From NCBI RefSeq assembly GCF_047654805.1, contig NZ_JASGIV010000001.1:744001-808000 (forward strand): 64,000 bases of DNA. The letters run 5' to 3'. This document shows positions 16,559 through 25,039 of the stretch, piece by piece. Within the stretch, counting starts at the first letter, position 1. Each line of letters starts with the position of its first letter. This stretch comes from Pelomonas sp047654805 (GTDB lineage Bacteria; Pseudomonadota; Gammaproteobacteria; Burkholderiales; Burkholderiaceae_C). The notes under the pieces were generated by a model. The model worked only from the letters and a program-made list of their open reading frames with translations, had not been told where the DNA came from and did no database searches. Both the position numbers and the translations under genes were made by a program.

Positions 16559-17388
16559 GCCGCGGGCTCCGGTTTGTCGCCAACCAGACCGCGCAGCCCG
16601 TCGGGCGCGGCGCTCAACAGACTGAAGCGGCGCAGGGGATCTCCCGCACCCTCCGCCAGCGTGGCCGACAAGCGCATCTCCGCGGCCAGGCCGGAGTGAT
16701 GCAGACAGGCCAAGTAGGCCGAGTCGCTCCAGAAGCCGTGATGCAGCGAAAGCCCGTCGGGCGCCACCAGGGCCAGCAGCACTTCCCGGCCGTCGGCGAT
16801 CAGCGTGATCTGATGGCCGGGCCAGCGCTCCGCGACGAAGCCCGCGCCCGGCGACAGCACGTGCGTGAAGGGCGCATCGCCCAGCGGCTCGTACGTCGTG
16901 CCGCCGACCAGCACGCCGCGCGCCTGCGCCGCCTCCAGCTCAAGGCGCAGCTGCGCCAGTGGCGCGGGAAAGAGATCGAATAGCAGGGTCTCGCGGGCAC
17001 CGGCAATCAGCGTGCGGGCACGCTCCAGCGCCTGCGCCAGATTCTTCAGCTGGTAGAGGCGGTCTTCCCGCACCGGAGCAAACAGCGCGGAAAGGCGCTG
17101 CTCGGCCGCTTGCGCCTGTTCGTCGAACGAATGCCGCAGGCGCGAGAACAGCTCGGCGGGCGGTACCGGCCGGAAGCTGCGTGGCTCGGACTCGTCGCCG
17201 ATGACCGCGCCCTTCTGGACCAGCGCCGCCAGCGACTGGTAGGTGTTCGCGGCCGCCTTGCCGACGGCTCGCGCCAGCCTGTAGCCTGTCGCCGGCGACT
17301 GGGTCAGCAGGGCGCAGTACAGCCGCGACTCCAGCTCGGTGAAGCCGAACGGCACCAGCATCCGGCCTTGATGATCATCATCATTCAT
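16555..17388 (-). CDS. TrmB-family transcriptional regulator
   Basis: A 277-residue DNA-binding protein. The N-terminus 'FGFTELESRLYCALLTQSPATG' followed by 'YRLARAVGKAAANTYQSLAALVQKG' is the winged helix of TrmB-type regulators, and the C-terminal two thirds form the phospholipase-D-like effector domain ('ARETLLFDLFPAP'). I start it at ATG 17388 (MNDDDHQG); a TTG at 17406 is the only earlier in-frame start. A perfect 8-bp inverted repeat (17388-17413) overlaps the start, suggesting autoregulation. It leads a row of genes for the aspartic protease, NTF2-like protein, hydrolase and CPBP protease. Confidence 0.82.
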   Translation of the reverse strand: MNDDDHQGRMLVPFGFTELESRLYCALLTQSPATGYRLARAVGKAAANTYQSLAALVQKGAVIGDESEPRSFRPVPPAELFSRLRHSFDEQAQAAEQRLSALFAPVREDRLYQLKNLAQALERARTLIAGARETLLFDLFPAPLAQLRLELEAAQARGVLVGGTTYEPLGDAPFTHVLSPGAGFVAERWPGHQITLIADGREVLLALVAPDGLSLHHGFWSDSAYLACLHHSGLAAEMRLSATLAEGAGDPLRRFSLLSAAPDGLRGLVGDKPEPAA

Positions 17389-17413
17389 TGTTAGTATTGT
17401 TTGCAACTAACAA
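17388..17413. promoter_or_regulatory. Inverted repeat, candidate operator of the TrmB-type regulator
   Basis: TTGTTAGT and ACTAACAA form a perfect 8-bp dyad with a 10-bp A/T-rich spacer. It touches the start codon of the TrmB-type gene and lies in an otherwise GC-rich area. Position fits an autoregulatory operator; binding is inferred. Confidence 0.5.
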
Positions 17414-17502
17414 ATCGACAGCCATTGGGGAAATCGCTTAGACGGGCTCGCCCAGGGCCGACGTCCAAAGGTGTTGACAAGCCCGTCCGGCCCCACAAAA
17501 TA

Positions 17503-17514
17503 AACCATATGGTT
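17503..17514. promoter_or_regulatory. Palindrome over the ArsR-type start codon, candidate operator
   Basis: AACCATATGGTT is a perfect 12-bp palindrome that includes the ATG at 17509. A TTGACA hexamer at 17474-17479 could serve as the -35 element, with an A-rich weak -10 near 17497. ArsR-type regulators often bind such sites in their own promoter, so autoregulation is plausible. Confidence 0.4.
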
Positions 17515-17853
17515 AAGTCATACACCCACTCCCTCGACTACACATTCTTTGCACTGGCCGATCCCACGCGTCGCGCCATCCTGGCTCGGCTGTCACAGGG
17601 AGAGGCGACGGCGAGTGAACTGGCGAAGCCGTTCGACATGTCGCTCGTCGCCGTGGGCAAGCACCTGCGGCTGCTGGAAACCGCCGGCCTGGTGCGCCGC
17701 GACCGCAACGGCCGCACCGTGACCTGCCATCTCGAGGCCACGCCCCTGGCACAGGCCGACGCCTGGCTCGCGGGCTATCGAGCGTTCTGGGACGGCAACA
17801 TCGCCTCTCTGTCACGCTTCCTCGCGACATGGGGACCGGAGCGTTCCGAATGA
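17509..17853 (+). CDS. ArsR-family transcriptional regulator
   Basis: A 114-residue winged-helix regulator: 'FFALADPTRRAILARLSQGE', then 'ASELAKPFDMSLVAVGKHLR' (recognition helix) and 'LLETAGLVRRDRNGRTVTCH'. The arsenic-type cysteine motif is absent, so it belongs to the metal-independent ArsR group that is regularly paired with AHSA1/SRPBCC genes. That is what follows here, overlapping by ATGA (17850-17853). Confidence 0.88.
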   Translation: MVKSYTHSLDYTFFALADPTRRAILARLSQGEATASELAKPFDMSLVAVGKHLRLLETAGLVRRDRNGRTVTCHLEATPLAQADAWLAGYRAFWDGNIASLSRFLATWGPERSE

Positions 17854-18293
17854 CCGTTGCACCCAGCGTCGCGCGCGAATACCTGTTGGAGGCGCCCGTC
17901 GAAGCTGTGTTCGATGCGTGGACCGACGCCAGCGCGCTGCTGCAGTGGTGGTGCGCGGGCAATGCGCATGCGACGCACGCCGATCTGGATGTCCGCCAAG
18001 GCGGCCGCTACGAGATTCGGATGAGCCCCGGTCCCGCGGGCACGCCGCAGATCGTGCGTGGCCTCTACGTCAAGGTCGAACGCCCCCACCGTCTGGTCAT
18101 GACCTGGCGCGCCGAGGGCACGCCCCACGACAACGGCGACGACAGCCTACTGACCGTCGAGCTGTTCGCTCACGGGCGCGGCACCCGGCTGACGCTGCTG
18201 CACGAACGTCTGCCGGCCGCTTCACCGCCGTCCTATGCCCAGGGCTGGGCGCACGTCCTGCATGCACTGTCGCGCTTCCTCGGCCCCCGATAG
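17850..18293 (+). CDS. SRPBCC/AHSA1-domain protein
   Basis: A 147-residue START/Bet v1-like ligand-binding protein. 'REYLLEAPVEAVFDAWTDAS' and 'WWCAG', then 'DVRQGGRYEIRM' and 'PHRLVMTWRAEG', match the AHSA1 (activator of Hsp90 ATPase-like) group, with the C-terminal helix in 'YAQGWAHVLHALSRFL'. It is translationally coupled to the ArsR-type regulator, the commonest bacterial arrangement for this family. The ligand is unknown. Confidence 0.86.
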   Translation: MTVAPSVAREYLLEAPVEAVFDAWTDASALLQWWCAGNAHATHADLDVRQGGRYEIRMSPGPAGTPQIVRGLYVKVERPHRLVMTWRAEGTPHDNGDDSLLTVELFAHGRGTRLTLLHERLPAASPPSYAQGWAHVLHALSRFLGPR

Positions 18294-18327
18294 ACCCACC
18301 CAACCGCCTCGCCCCGGAAGGAACCTC

Positions 18328-18726
18328 ATGTCACCATCGACCGCTACGCTCCCCTGCATCGCCGCCCTCGGCCTGCTGCTCTTCCTGAGCGGCCTCTACG
18401 TCAGCGCCTCGCGCGCGCGCTTCTGGACACTGCACGCTGGCACGGAAGACCCGGCGCATCCGTTGACCAAGGCGGCCCGAGCGCATGGCAACACGGCCGA
18501 GTACGCGGCATTCCTCGCGCTGTTGATCTACCTCGTCGGGACCCGGTCCACGGCACCGTGGGTCGGCTGGACCATCGTGGCGGTCACCGCGTCGCGCTAT
18601 CTATTCCTCGTCGGCATGCTGGCCTCATCGACGCTGGCCAAGCCCCATCCGCTGCGCGCCGTCGGTGCATTCGGCACCTATTTCGGCGGCACCGCGCTGT
18701 CCGTGGCGTTGCTCGCAGGCCTGTAG
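18328..18726 (+). CDS. MAPEG-family membrane protein
   Basis: A 132-residue protein with four hydrophobic segments. It contains 'RAHGNTAEYAAFLALLIYL', the R-x-x-x-N-x-x-E-Y-x-x-x-F pattern of the MAPEG superfamily (membrane-associated glutathione/eicosanoid enzymes). A good ribosome-binding site (GGAAGGA, 18316-18322) precedes ATG 18328. It follows the AHSA1-type gene by 34 bp and is probably the third gene of the unit. Enzymatic activity is not established for most bacterial members. Confidence 0.82.
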   Translation: MSPSTATLPCIAALGLLLFLSGLYVSASRARFWTLHAGTEDPAHPLTKAARAHGNTAEYAAFLALLIYLVGTRSTAPWVGWTIVAVTASRYLFLVGMLASSTLAKPHPLRAVGAFGTYFGGTALSVALLAGL

Positions 18727-19144
18727 AGCGCCATCATGGATGTGTTTAACGTTCGCCAAACCACCTGGCCAACGGATCAACCGCACAGTTGCGGGCTAGG
18801 TGCGAGAGCAGTCGTTCGTGCCCCCACGATGCTTGAGCCGCACGCGAGCACCTGGTTCAGGGGGTGAAGCAGCCGGTCAGAGCCAGCGGACTGGACTGAC
18901 CGGTCTGCGTGGGCGCCGTCGTTCACCCATTTGCCCGCGAATGACTCAGATCAGCCTGAAGCCGTCGTCGCCGGACGAATGGCCGGCCTGCAGCGGCTGC
19001 GGTCCTTCGACTTATCGAACTCGATGCCCGGAAGCGGCCGTTCAACGTTGTAGATCAGCGGGCGGCGAAGCCTTCCGTTGAAGTGAAAGGCTAGACGGAG
19101 CTGCGTGCCCCAGTCTAGGTCCTGTAGGTGATGCCTGCCAGCCC
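18727..19144. other. Intergenic stretch without recognisable gene
   Basis: These 418 bp follow the MAPEG gene. I find no supported coding region, RNA or strong hairpin. It ends at a fragment of an EAL-domain gene, so part of it may be decayed sequence. Confidence 0.5.
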
Positions 19145-19354
19145 TTAGGCGCTTCGCAGAAGGCTCAGAACAGGCGCATCAGTGGGCCTTCCCGAGTCGG
19201 AAAGGCGGTCTGTGCCACGTTGCCGATCGCCAAAAATCTGCAGGAGTTCAGCGGCGGGCATCGGTCGCGCAAAAAGATAGCCCTGTCCCTGTGCGCACCC
19301 AGCGTCCACCAACGCTGCCTGTTGTTCGGGCTTCTCAACCACGTGCTCTGCCGA
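19145..19354 (-). pseudogene. C-terminal fragment of an EAL-domain (c-di-GMP phosphodiesterase) gene
   Basis: On the minus strand a short frame reads 'KPEQQAALVDAGCAQGQGYL' then 'FARPMPAAELLQIF'. This is the end of an EAL domain (consensus E-G-V-E-T-x-x-Q ... G-C-x-x-x-Q-G-Y-L-F-x-R-P-M-P). The catalytic parts of the domain are missing because the match stops abruptly near 19354. Beyond this point the DNA belongs to a different truncated gene on the plus strand. It cannot be functional. Confidence 0.75.
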
Positions 19355-19368
19355 CTGCCGGCAGGCTC

Positions 19369-20200
19369 TGGCCCCGGGACCATTGCGCGAGCCGTAGCTA
19401 ACCTCGTATCCAGGTGGGTTCGCGATATTGATCGGACGCGTGGGCCGGTGTTTGCGGGGCGCTATCACGCACATGAGATCCCCACGGCCGCTGTGCTCCG
19501 GCGTGAGGTGCGCATGCTGGCTTGGCGGCCAGTTGCGGCAGGCCTGTGTGCTCGACCCAGCTACTACACAAAGTCATCCTTGCGGGTGTCCCTCGGGATC
19601 GAGCGAATGAAGGAGTTCGAGACCAAGGCGCTGGCCAGCGCTTTTGACAGTTCCGTGTTTGGTGCCCGGATGGCCATGCGCGCAGCAATCCGTGGTCGGC
19701 CTCCAGCTGTAGAACTTCGGGAATGGGAGCTGAACCACGGCCTTGCGCTCGCCATCGGGTCTGCCGCGTCTTCCGGACCGCTCGTCCGCGAAGTGGACGG
19801 CGTTGCTGCCGCTTTCGTAGCAGCCGGCGGCGTTGATGGGATCAACGGCGCACTCAAGCTGTTGGAACGTTGGGTTGGGTCGAAGCTGGGGCTTTGGGAG
19901 GGGCAATGCTTGGCGAAAGTCGCCGGCTCGCAGGGCGCGCGTGCGCGAGCCCTCGTGGCCTGTCTCGCGGTGCAAGCCGATGTCTGCTCCGCGGCATTCG
20001 TCGCCCGGTACTTCCGTCGCGCAAAGGCGACCTTATGTGAGCAGATGGCGACTGCCCGCCAGCGCCTTGAGGACCAGCAGCTACTTGAGACGCCAATGCT
20101 GGACATCCTGGCCGAGGCGGTACGGCTGAAAGGGCGACGCGGCTGCTGTACACATGAGGTCTCGTGTGCAGGCGATGAAGCCGTCCCAGGAGAGAGGTGA
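19369..20200 (+). pseudogene. 5'-truncated REP-associated-transposase-like (Y1) protein with C-terminal helix-turn-helix
   Basis: From about 19369 the plus-strand frame reads 'VSRWVRDIDRTRGPVFAGRY' then 'LRREVRMLAWRPVAAGLC', the C-terminal half of Y1-type (TnpA_REP-like) proteins. The HUH motif and the catalytic Tyr region upstream are absent, and that stretch is instead the EAL fragment on the opposite strand. The rest, ending in 'AAFVARYFRRAKATLCEQM', looks like a DnaA-C-type helix-turn-helix as found fused to such proteins. GC is lower (about 57 %) than around it. The frame is open to 19220 upstream, but I regard that part as spurious. Confidence 0.55.
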
Positions 20201-20277
20201 GGGTGGCGCGGCGGTCTGCTGTCGCTGCTCAGGACAGGGGAGCGTGCCGGAGCGCCCCGGGATGTACCAAGTCAGCA

Positions 20278-20308
20278 CGTCGCTGGTATCCCCATGGGTA
20301 TCCCCATG
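20278..20308 (-). repeat. Tandem CATGGGGATACC repeat, right copy
   Basis: The same 31-bp block as at 10070-10100 with one mismatch, here on the minus strand, 23 bp beyond the terminator that follows the intact tRNA-Pro. The two copies are therefore inverted relative to each other, like the att cores. Probably arm-type sites at the two ends of one integrative element. Confidence 0.6.
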
Positions 20309-20331
20309 AGCAGGATTTTCAGGCGGACAAA

Positions 20332-20367
20332 GAAAAACGGGTTAGCGGCCTGAGCTGCTAACCCGTT
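20332..20367 (-). terminator. Rho-independent terminator of tRNA-Pro (right copy)
   Basis: On the minus strand the hairpin CGGGTTAGC / GCTAACCCG is followed by TTTTT and ends 19 bp after the tRNA 3' end. The 36 bp are identical to 12637-12672, in inverted orientation. Confidence 0.87.
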
Positions 20368-20385
20368 GATTTCATTGGTAAAAAA

Positions 20386-20463
<78 letters not shown>

Positions 20464-20520
20464 CTGAGCCAGAAAGTATAACCCAGGAATTCGGGTTCTA
20501 TCCGAAATCCTGGATCTTTC

Positions 20521-21042
20521 TCAGAGAAGCGTGGCCCGAATGGCCAGCAGCTCGGCGCGGATCTGTTCCAGCGTGGTGATGGATTCGACGGCCAGCACCG
20601 GCAGCGTGATCGAGGCTTCCGCGGCCTTCAGCGGCTGGGCATGCGAAGCCGCCTGGCGCGCCGCCGGAACGTGGGCGAGTGCCGCTGGGGCGTCGTCGTC
20701 GACGTCGTCCGCCGAGCCATCGTCATGGGCATCTAGCGCGTGGGCCGCTTCAGCCTCGTCGCGGAAGTTCTGGGCTGCCGCAGGCGGCAGGCCTTCGCTG
20801 AGCTGGTTGCGCGCGCCGCTGATCGTGAAGCCCTGGTCGTAGAGCAGGTCGCGGATGCGGCGGATGAGCAGCACCTCGTGGTGCTGGTAGTAGCGCCGGT
20901 TGCCGCGCCGTTTCATGGGCTTGAGCTGAGTGAACTCCTGCTCCCAGTAGCGCAGCACGTAGGGCTTCACGCCGCACAGCTCGCTCACCTCACCGATGGT
21001 GAAGTAACGTTTGGCGGGGATGGCGGGAAGCGCCTTTTCCAT
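20521..21042 (-). CDS. MerR-family transcriptional regulator next to ihfA
   Basis: A 173-residue protein. The N-terminal MerR winged helix is 'YFTIGEVSELCGVKPYVLRY' with WEQEFTQLKP, followed by 'RRYYQHHEVLLIRRIRDLLY'. An acidic, low-complexity linker (about residues 95-125) leads to a C-terminal helix. No metal-binding cysteine pair is visible. It sits 35 bp downstream of ihfA, the standard betaproteobacterial arrangement of this MerR gene, and may be cotranscribed with it. Confidence 0.9.
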   Translation of the reverse strand: MEKALPAIPAKRYFTIGEVSELCGVKPYVLRYWEQEFTQLKPMKRRGNRRYYQHHEVLLIRRIRDLLYDQGFTISGARNQLSEGLPPAAAQNFRDEAEAAHALDAHDDGSADDVDDDAPAALAHVPAARQAASHAQPLKAAEASITLPVLAVESITTLEQIRAELLAIRATLL

Positions 21043-21077
21043 TGCAAATCAACAAGTTCGCGGGGGGAGGGCAGACT

Positions 21078-21446
21078 CTACTCGAAGTCTTCGCCGGCGG
21101 GCGTATCGCCTTGTACTTGCCCCTTGAGTTTGTGGCTGGCGTGGAAGGTGACGACGTTGCGCGCCTTGATGGGGATGGACTCGCCCGTGCGCGGGTTGCG
21201 GCCCGGACGCGGCGCCTTGCGGCGGATGTTGAAGTTGCCGAAGCCCGAGAGCTTCACGTCCTGCCCCTTGACGAGGCTGTCGTGCAGGATGTCGAAGAAG
21301 GCCTCGACCATGTCCTTGGATTCGCGCTTGTTCAGGCCCAGCTTGTCGAACAGCAGCTCGGCCAGCTCGGCCTTGGTCAGCGTGGGCGTCTCCAGGCTGC
21401 CGATGACGACGGCGGCGGTTTCTTTCTTGACGTCGTTTGCGTCCAT
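21078..21446 (-). CDS. ihfA: Integration host factor subunit alpha
   Basis: A 122-residue HU/IHF-family DNA-bending protein with 'LTKAELAELLFDKLGLNKRE' at the start, the DNA-contacting arm 'GRNPRTGESIPIKARNVVTF' and 'LSGFGNFNIRRK'. It forms a heterodimer with IhfB and shapes the nucleoid, promoters and recombination sites; tyrosine integrases such as the neighbour often need it. The position directly after pheT is conserved among proteobacteria. N- and C-terminal tails of about 15 residues are typical for Burkholderiales. Confidence 0.96.
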   Translation of the reverse strand: MDANDVKKETAAVVIGSLETPTLTKAELAELLFDKLGLNKRESKDMVEAFFDILHDSLVKGQDVKLSGFGNFNIRRKAPRPGRNPRTGESIPIKARNVVTFHASHKLKGQVQGDTPAGEDFE

Positions 21447-21468
21447 GTCGTGTTCCTCCTCCAGAGGG

Positions 21469-23910
21469 TCAGCCGCGCAGGCGGGCGCCGAGTTGGCTGG
21501 CGGCGGCCGCCACGATGGCCGCCACGACGGCCTCGATGCGTTCGTCGGTCAGCGTGGCGTCGTCATCCAGCAGTTCCAGGCGCACGGCCAGGCTGCGCTC
21601 GTCCGCCTGCAGCTCGGTCGTGGCGCCGGCTGCGGGCTTGAAGACGTCGAACAGCCTGGCCGAGCGCAGCAGTGCGCCGCCGGCCGTGGTGATGGCGCCC
21701 ATCAGCGCGTCATGGCTGGTGCTGTCCTTCACCACCAGCGCCAGGTCGCGCTGCACGGCCTGCTGGCGCGGGAGCGGCTGGCCCTGCGGCAGCGTGCGGG
21801 TCAGCGCGGCGTCCAGGTCCAGCTCGAAGACGACGGGCGCGCCGCCCGTGATCTCGTAGGCCTGGCGCCAGCGCGGGTGCAGTTCGCCGACAACGCCGAT
21901 GACGGCGCCGTTCAGGCTCACGCGCGCGCTGCGGCCCGGGTGCAGCGCCGGGTGCTCAGCGGCTTCGAAGGTCAGCGTCTGCGGCGCGAACAGTGCTTCC
22001 AGGTCGCCCTTGACGTCGAAGAAATCGACGGCGCGGTCGCGCTGGCTCCATTGCTGCTGGTCCGCGGGGCCCCAGGCCAGGCCGCCCAGGCGCAGCGGCT
22101 GCTCGATGCCGGCGACGCTCAGCGGGCCGTTGGCGACAGTGGCGTCGCGCTTGAACACGCGGCCAAGCTCGAACACGCGCACGCGCGTCGCGCGGCGGGC
22201 CTGGTTGTGGCGCAGCACCTGCACGAGGCTGCCGATCAGGCTGGTACGCATCACCGACAGCGGCGCGGCGATGGGGTTCAGCAGCTTGATCGGGTCGGCG
22301 ACGCCGGCCAGCTCGCGCTCCCAACGCTCCTCGACGAAGCTGAAGTTGATGGTCTCGAAGTAGTCGCGTGCGGCGACCGCGCGGCGCAGCGCATGCTTGG
22401 CCTGGCGCGACTCCGAGCCGGTGCGGCCCACGATGGGCGCCAGCGGCGCGGTGGACGGCAGCGTCGGGTAGCCCAGCACGCGGATGACTTCCTCGATGAG
22501 GTCTTCCTCGATCTGGATGTCGAAGCGCCAGCTCGGCGGGGTCACGGTGATGGTGCCGTCAGCCGCCGTGAGCGGCAGGCCCAGGCGCGTGAACACGCCT
22601 TCGCACTGCGCCTGCGTCACCGGCATGCCGATCACCTTGGCGGCGCGTGCGACGCGCAGCGTCACGGGCTTGGCCACCGGCACGTTGGGCGACTGGTCGT
22701 CCATCGGGCCGACCTTCGTCTCAGGCGTGCCGCAGATGTCGATGATGAGCTGCGTGATGCGCTCGATGTGCTCGACGGTCCTGGACGGATCCACGCCGCG
22801 CTCGAAGCGGTGGCCTGCGTCGGTGGAGAAGTTGTAGCGGCGGCCGCGGCCCATCACGGCTTCGGGCCACCAGAACGCGGCCTCGACGTAGACGTTCCTC
22901 GTGTCGTCGGACACGGCGGTGTGGTCGCCGCCCATGATGCCGGCCAGGGACTCGACCTCGCGCGCATCGCTGATGACGCCGACCTTCTCGTCGACGGTGA
23001 TCGTGTTGCCGTTCAGCAGCTTGAGCTGCTCGCCGGCCTTGCCCCAGCGCACGACCAGCTCGCCGCTGATCTTGTCCAGGTCGAAGATGTGCGACGGGCG
23101 GCCGTACTCGAACATCACGTAGTTCGAGATGTCCACCAGGGCCGTCACCGAGCGCTGGCCGCAGCGCTCCAGGCGCTGGACCATCCAGGCGGGCGTCGTC
23201 GCCTTCGTGTCGATGCCCTTGACGATGCGGCCGGAGAAGCGCCCGCACAGGTCCGTGGCTTCGACGCGCACGGGCAGCTTGTCGTCGAGCGTGGGCTTGA
23301 CGGCCGGGAACTCGGGCTTGAGCAGCGGCGCGCCGGTCAGCGCGGCGACTTCGCGAGCGATGCTGTAGACGCTCAGGCAGTGGCCCAGGTTGGGCGTGAG
23401 CTTCAGCGTGAACAGCGTGTCGTCCAGCGCCAGGTGCTTGCGGATGTCCTCGCCGACGACGGCATCCGGGCCCAGCTCCAGCAGGCCGCCGTGGTCTTCG
23501 CTGAGCTTGAGCTCGCGGGCCGAGCACAGCATGCCGAAGCTCTCGACGCCGCGCAGCTTGCCGACACCGATCTTGAAGGGCTTGCCGTCCTCACCCGGGG
23601 GCAGTTCCGCACCCACGGTGGCCAGCGGCACCTTGATGCCCGCGCGGGCGTTGGGGGCGCCGCAGACGATCTGCAGCGGCTGCCCGCCGTTGAACTGGCC
23701 GCCCGCATTGACCTTGCACACGCGCAGCTTGTCGGCGTTGGGGTGTTGCTCGGCTTCGAGGATTTCGGCGACGACGATGCCGTGGAAGGGCGGCGCGACG
23801 GGGCGCAGATCTTCCACTTCCATGCCGGACATGGTCAGCAGCTCGGCCAGTTTTTCGGTGGACAGCGGCGGATTGCAGAACTCGCGCAGCCAGGACTCGG
23901 GAAATTGCAT
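21469..23910 (-). CDS. pheT: Phenylalanine--tRNA ligase subunit beta
   Basis: An 813-residue beta subunit of the (alpha-beta)2 PheRS. The N-terminus MQFPESWLREFCNP and the EMAP-like tRNA-binding domain (about 40-155), the B3/B4 editing region with GRGRRYNFSTDAGHRFERGVDP, the B5 domain, and the C-terminal ferredoxin-like anticodon-binding domain (RDLALVVKD ... RLELLDDDATLTDERI) are all present. It is encoded 41 bp downstream of pheS and 22 bp upstream of ihfA. Length matches the family. Confidence 0.97.
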   Translation of the reverse strand: MQFPESWLREFCNPPLSTEKLAELLTMSGMEVEDLRPVAPPFHGIVVAEILEAEQHPNADKLRVCKVNAGGQFNGGQPLQIVCGAPNARAGIKVPLATVGAELPPGEDGKPFKIGVGKLRGVESFGMLCSARELKLSEDHGGLLELGPDAVVGEDIRKHLALDDTLFTLKLTPNLGHCLSVYSIAREVAALTGAPLLKPEFPAVKPTLDDKLPVRVEATDLCGRFSGRIVKGIDTKATTPAWMVQRLERCGQRSVTALVDISNYVMFEYGRPSHIFDLDKISGELVVRWGKAGEQLKLLNGNTITVDEKVGVISDAREVESLAGIMGGDHTAVSDDTRNVYVEAAFWWPEAVMGRGRRYNFSTDAGHRFERGVDPSRTVEHIERITQLIIDICGTPETKVGPMDDQSPNVPVAKPVTLRVARAAKVIGMPVTQAQCEGVFTRLGLPLTAADGTITVTPPSWRFDIQIEEDLIEEVIRVLGYPTLPSTAPLAPIVGRTGSESRQAKHALRRAVAARDYFETINFSFVEERWERELAGVADPIKLLNPIAAPLSVMRTSLIGSLVQVLRHNQARRATRVRVFELGRVFKRDATVANGPLSVAGIEQPLRLGGLAWGPADQQQWSQRDRAVDFFDVKGDLEALFAPQTLTFEAAEHPALHPGRSARVSLNGAVIGVVGELHPRWRQAYEITGGAPVVFELDLDAALTRTLPQGQPLPRQQAVQRDLALVVKDSTSHDALMGAITTAGGALLRSARLFDVFKPAAGATTELQADERSLAVRLELLDDDATLTDERIEAVVAAIVAAAASQLGARLRG

Positions 23911-23951
23911 AGCTCTTGTGAATTACTTGAACTGCCTGAAGCTGACAGGGC

Positions 23952-24995
23952 TCAGCGGAACTGAGCCAGGAAGCGGAGGTCGCCGTCGAAGAAGGCGCGC
24001 AGGTCGTTCACGCCATAGCGCAGCATGGCCAGGCGGTCGATGCCGGAGCCGAACGCGAAGCCGATGTAGCGCTCGGGGTCCAGGCTCATGTTGCGGATGA
24101 CCTGCGGGTGCACCTGGCCCGAGCCGGAGACTTCCAGCCAGCGACCCTTCAGCGGGCCGCTCTCGAACATGATGTCGATCTCGGCGCTGGGCTCGGTGAA
24201 CGGGAAGTAGCTGGGGCGAAAGCGCAGCTGGAGCTGGTCGGTCTCGAAGAAGGCGGTGATGAAGTTCAGGTAGACCGCCTTCAGGTCCTTGAACGAGATG
24301 TTCTCGCCCACCCACAGGCCTTCGACCTGGTGGAACATCGGCGAGTGGGTCGCGTCGCTGTCCACGCGGTAGGTGCGGCCCGGCGCGATGACGCGGATCT
24401 CGGGCATCGTGTCCTGCCCGGCGTAGCGCTTGGCGTGCGCCTGGGCGTAGCGGATCTGCATCGGGCTGGTGTGCGGGCGCAGGTTCAGCCACGATCCGTT
24501 CTCGTCCTTCATGTCGACGTAGAACGTGTCCTGCATGGAGCGGGCAGGGTGGTTCTCGGGGTTGTTCAACGCCGAGAAGCTGTACCAGTCGGTCTCGATC
24601 TCGGGCCCGTCGGCGACGTCAAAGCCCATGGAGCCGAAGATGGCCTCGATGCGCTCCATCGCGCGCGTGATCGGGTGCAGGCCGGCGGTGCCGCGGCTGC
24701 GCCCGGGCAGCGTGACGTCCAGCGCCTCGGCCTTGAGCTGCTTGTCCAGCTCGGCGGCGGCCAGTGCGTCGCGGCGGGCGGTCAGGGCGGCCTCGATGCC
24801 GACCTTGAGCTGGTTGATCTCGGCGCCGCGGGTCTTCTTCTCCTCGATGCTGAGGGCGCCCAGGCCCTTCATCAGTTCGGTCACGCGACCGGACTTGCCG
24901 ATGTACTTGGCCTTGGCGTTTTCGAGTTCCGCGGGCGTTGGGGCGGCGGCAAAGTCGGCCTGTGCCGCTTGCAGCAAAGCGTCGAGATCAGACAT
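23952..24995 (-). CDS. pheS: Phenylalanine--tRNA ligase subunit alpha
   Basis: A 347-residue class II catalytic subunit. The N-terminal coiled coil spans about 1-85. The motif-1 to -2 regions are 'HPITRAMERIEAIFGSMGFD' and 'PHTSPMQIRYAQAH', with 'RTYRVDSDATHSPMFHQVEG', and motif 3 is GFAFGSGIDRLAMLRYG. It charges tRNA-Phe in complex with PheT. A hairpin/T-run terminator (25011-25039) lies directly in front of the start, between rplT and pheS. Confidence 0.97.
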   Translation of the reverse strand: MSDLDALLQAAQADFAAAPTPAELENAKAKYIGKSGRVTELMKGLGALSIEEKKTRGAEINQLKVGIEAALTARRDALAAAELDKQLKAEALDVTLPGRSRGTAGLHPITRAMERIEAIFGSMGFDVADGPEIETDWYSFSALNNPENHPARSMQDTFYVDMKDENGSWLNLRPHTSPMQIRYAQAHAKRYAGQDTMPEIRVIAPGRTYRVDSDATHSPMFHQVEGLWVGENISFKDLKAVYLNFITAFFETDQLQLRFRPSYFPFTEPSAEIDIMFESGPLKGRWLEVSGSGQVHPQVIRNMSLDPERYIGFAFGSGIDRLAMLRYGVNDLRAFFDGDLRFLAQFR

Positions 24996-25010
24996 TCGGA
25001 ATTTGGAATG

Positions 25011-25039
25011 AAAAAGGGCCGACCCAGTGGGCCGGCCCT
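25011..25039 (-). terminator. Terminator or attenuator between rplT and pheS
   Basis: On the minus strand AGGGCCGGCC and GGTCGGCCCT form a 10-bp stem (one G-U) followed by TTTTT. A second hairpin with TTGCG/CGCAA outer and ATCCCGAC/GTCGGGAT inner arms (25046-25080) precedes it. The pair of hairpins fills the rplT-pheS gap. I see no Phe-rich leader peptide, so classical attenuation is not shown. Confidence 0.7.

Noticed and set aside
19220..19368. The first 50 codons of the plus-strand frame continuing upstream of the Y1-like part
   Set aside because: This stretch is the antisense of a recognisable EAL-domain fragment, so the apparent N-terminus is accidental.
20740..23964. A very long open frame on the plus strand opposite the MerR, ihfA and pheT genes
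   Set aside because: It is antisense to unmistakable housekeeping genes, has His/Gln/Arg/Asp-rich low-complexity translation and no domain; it results from high GC content.
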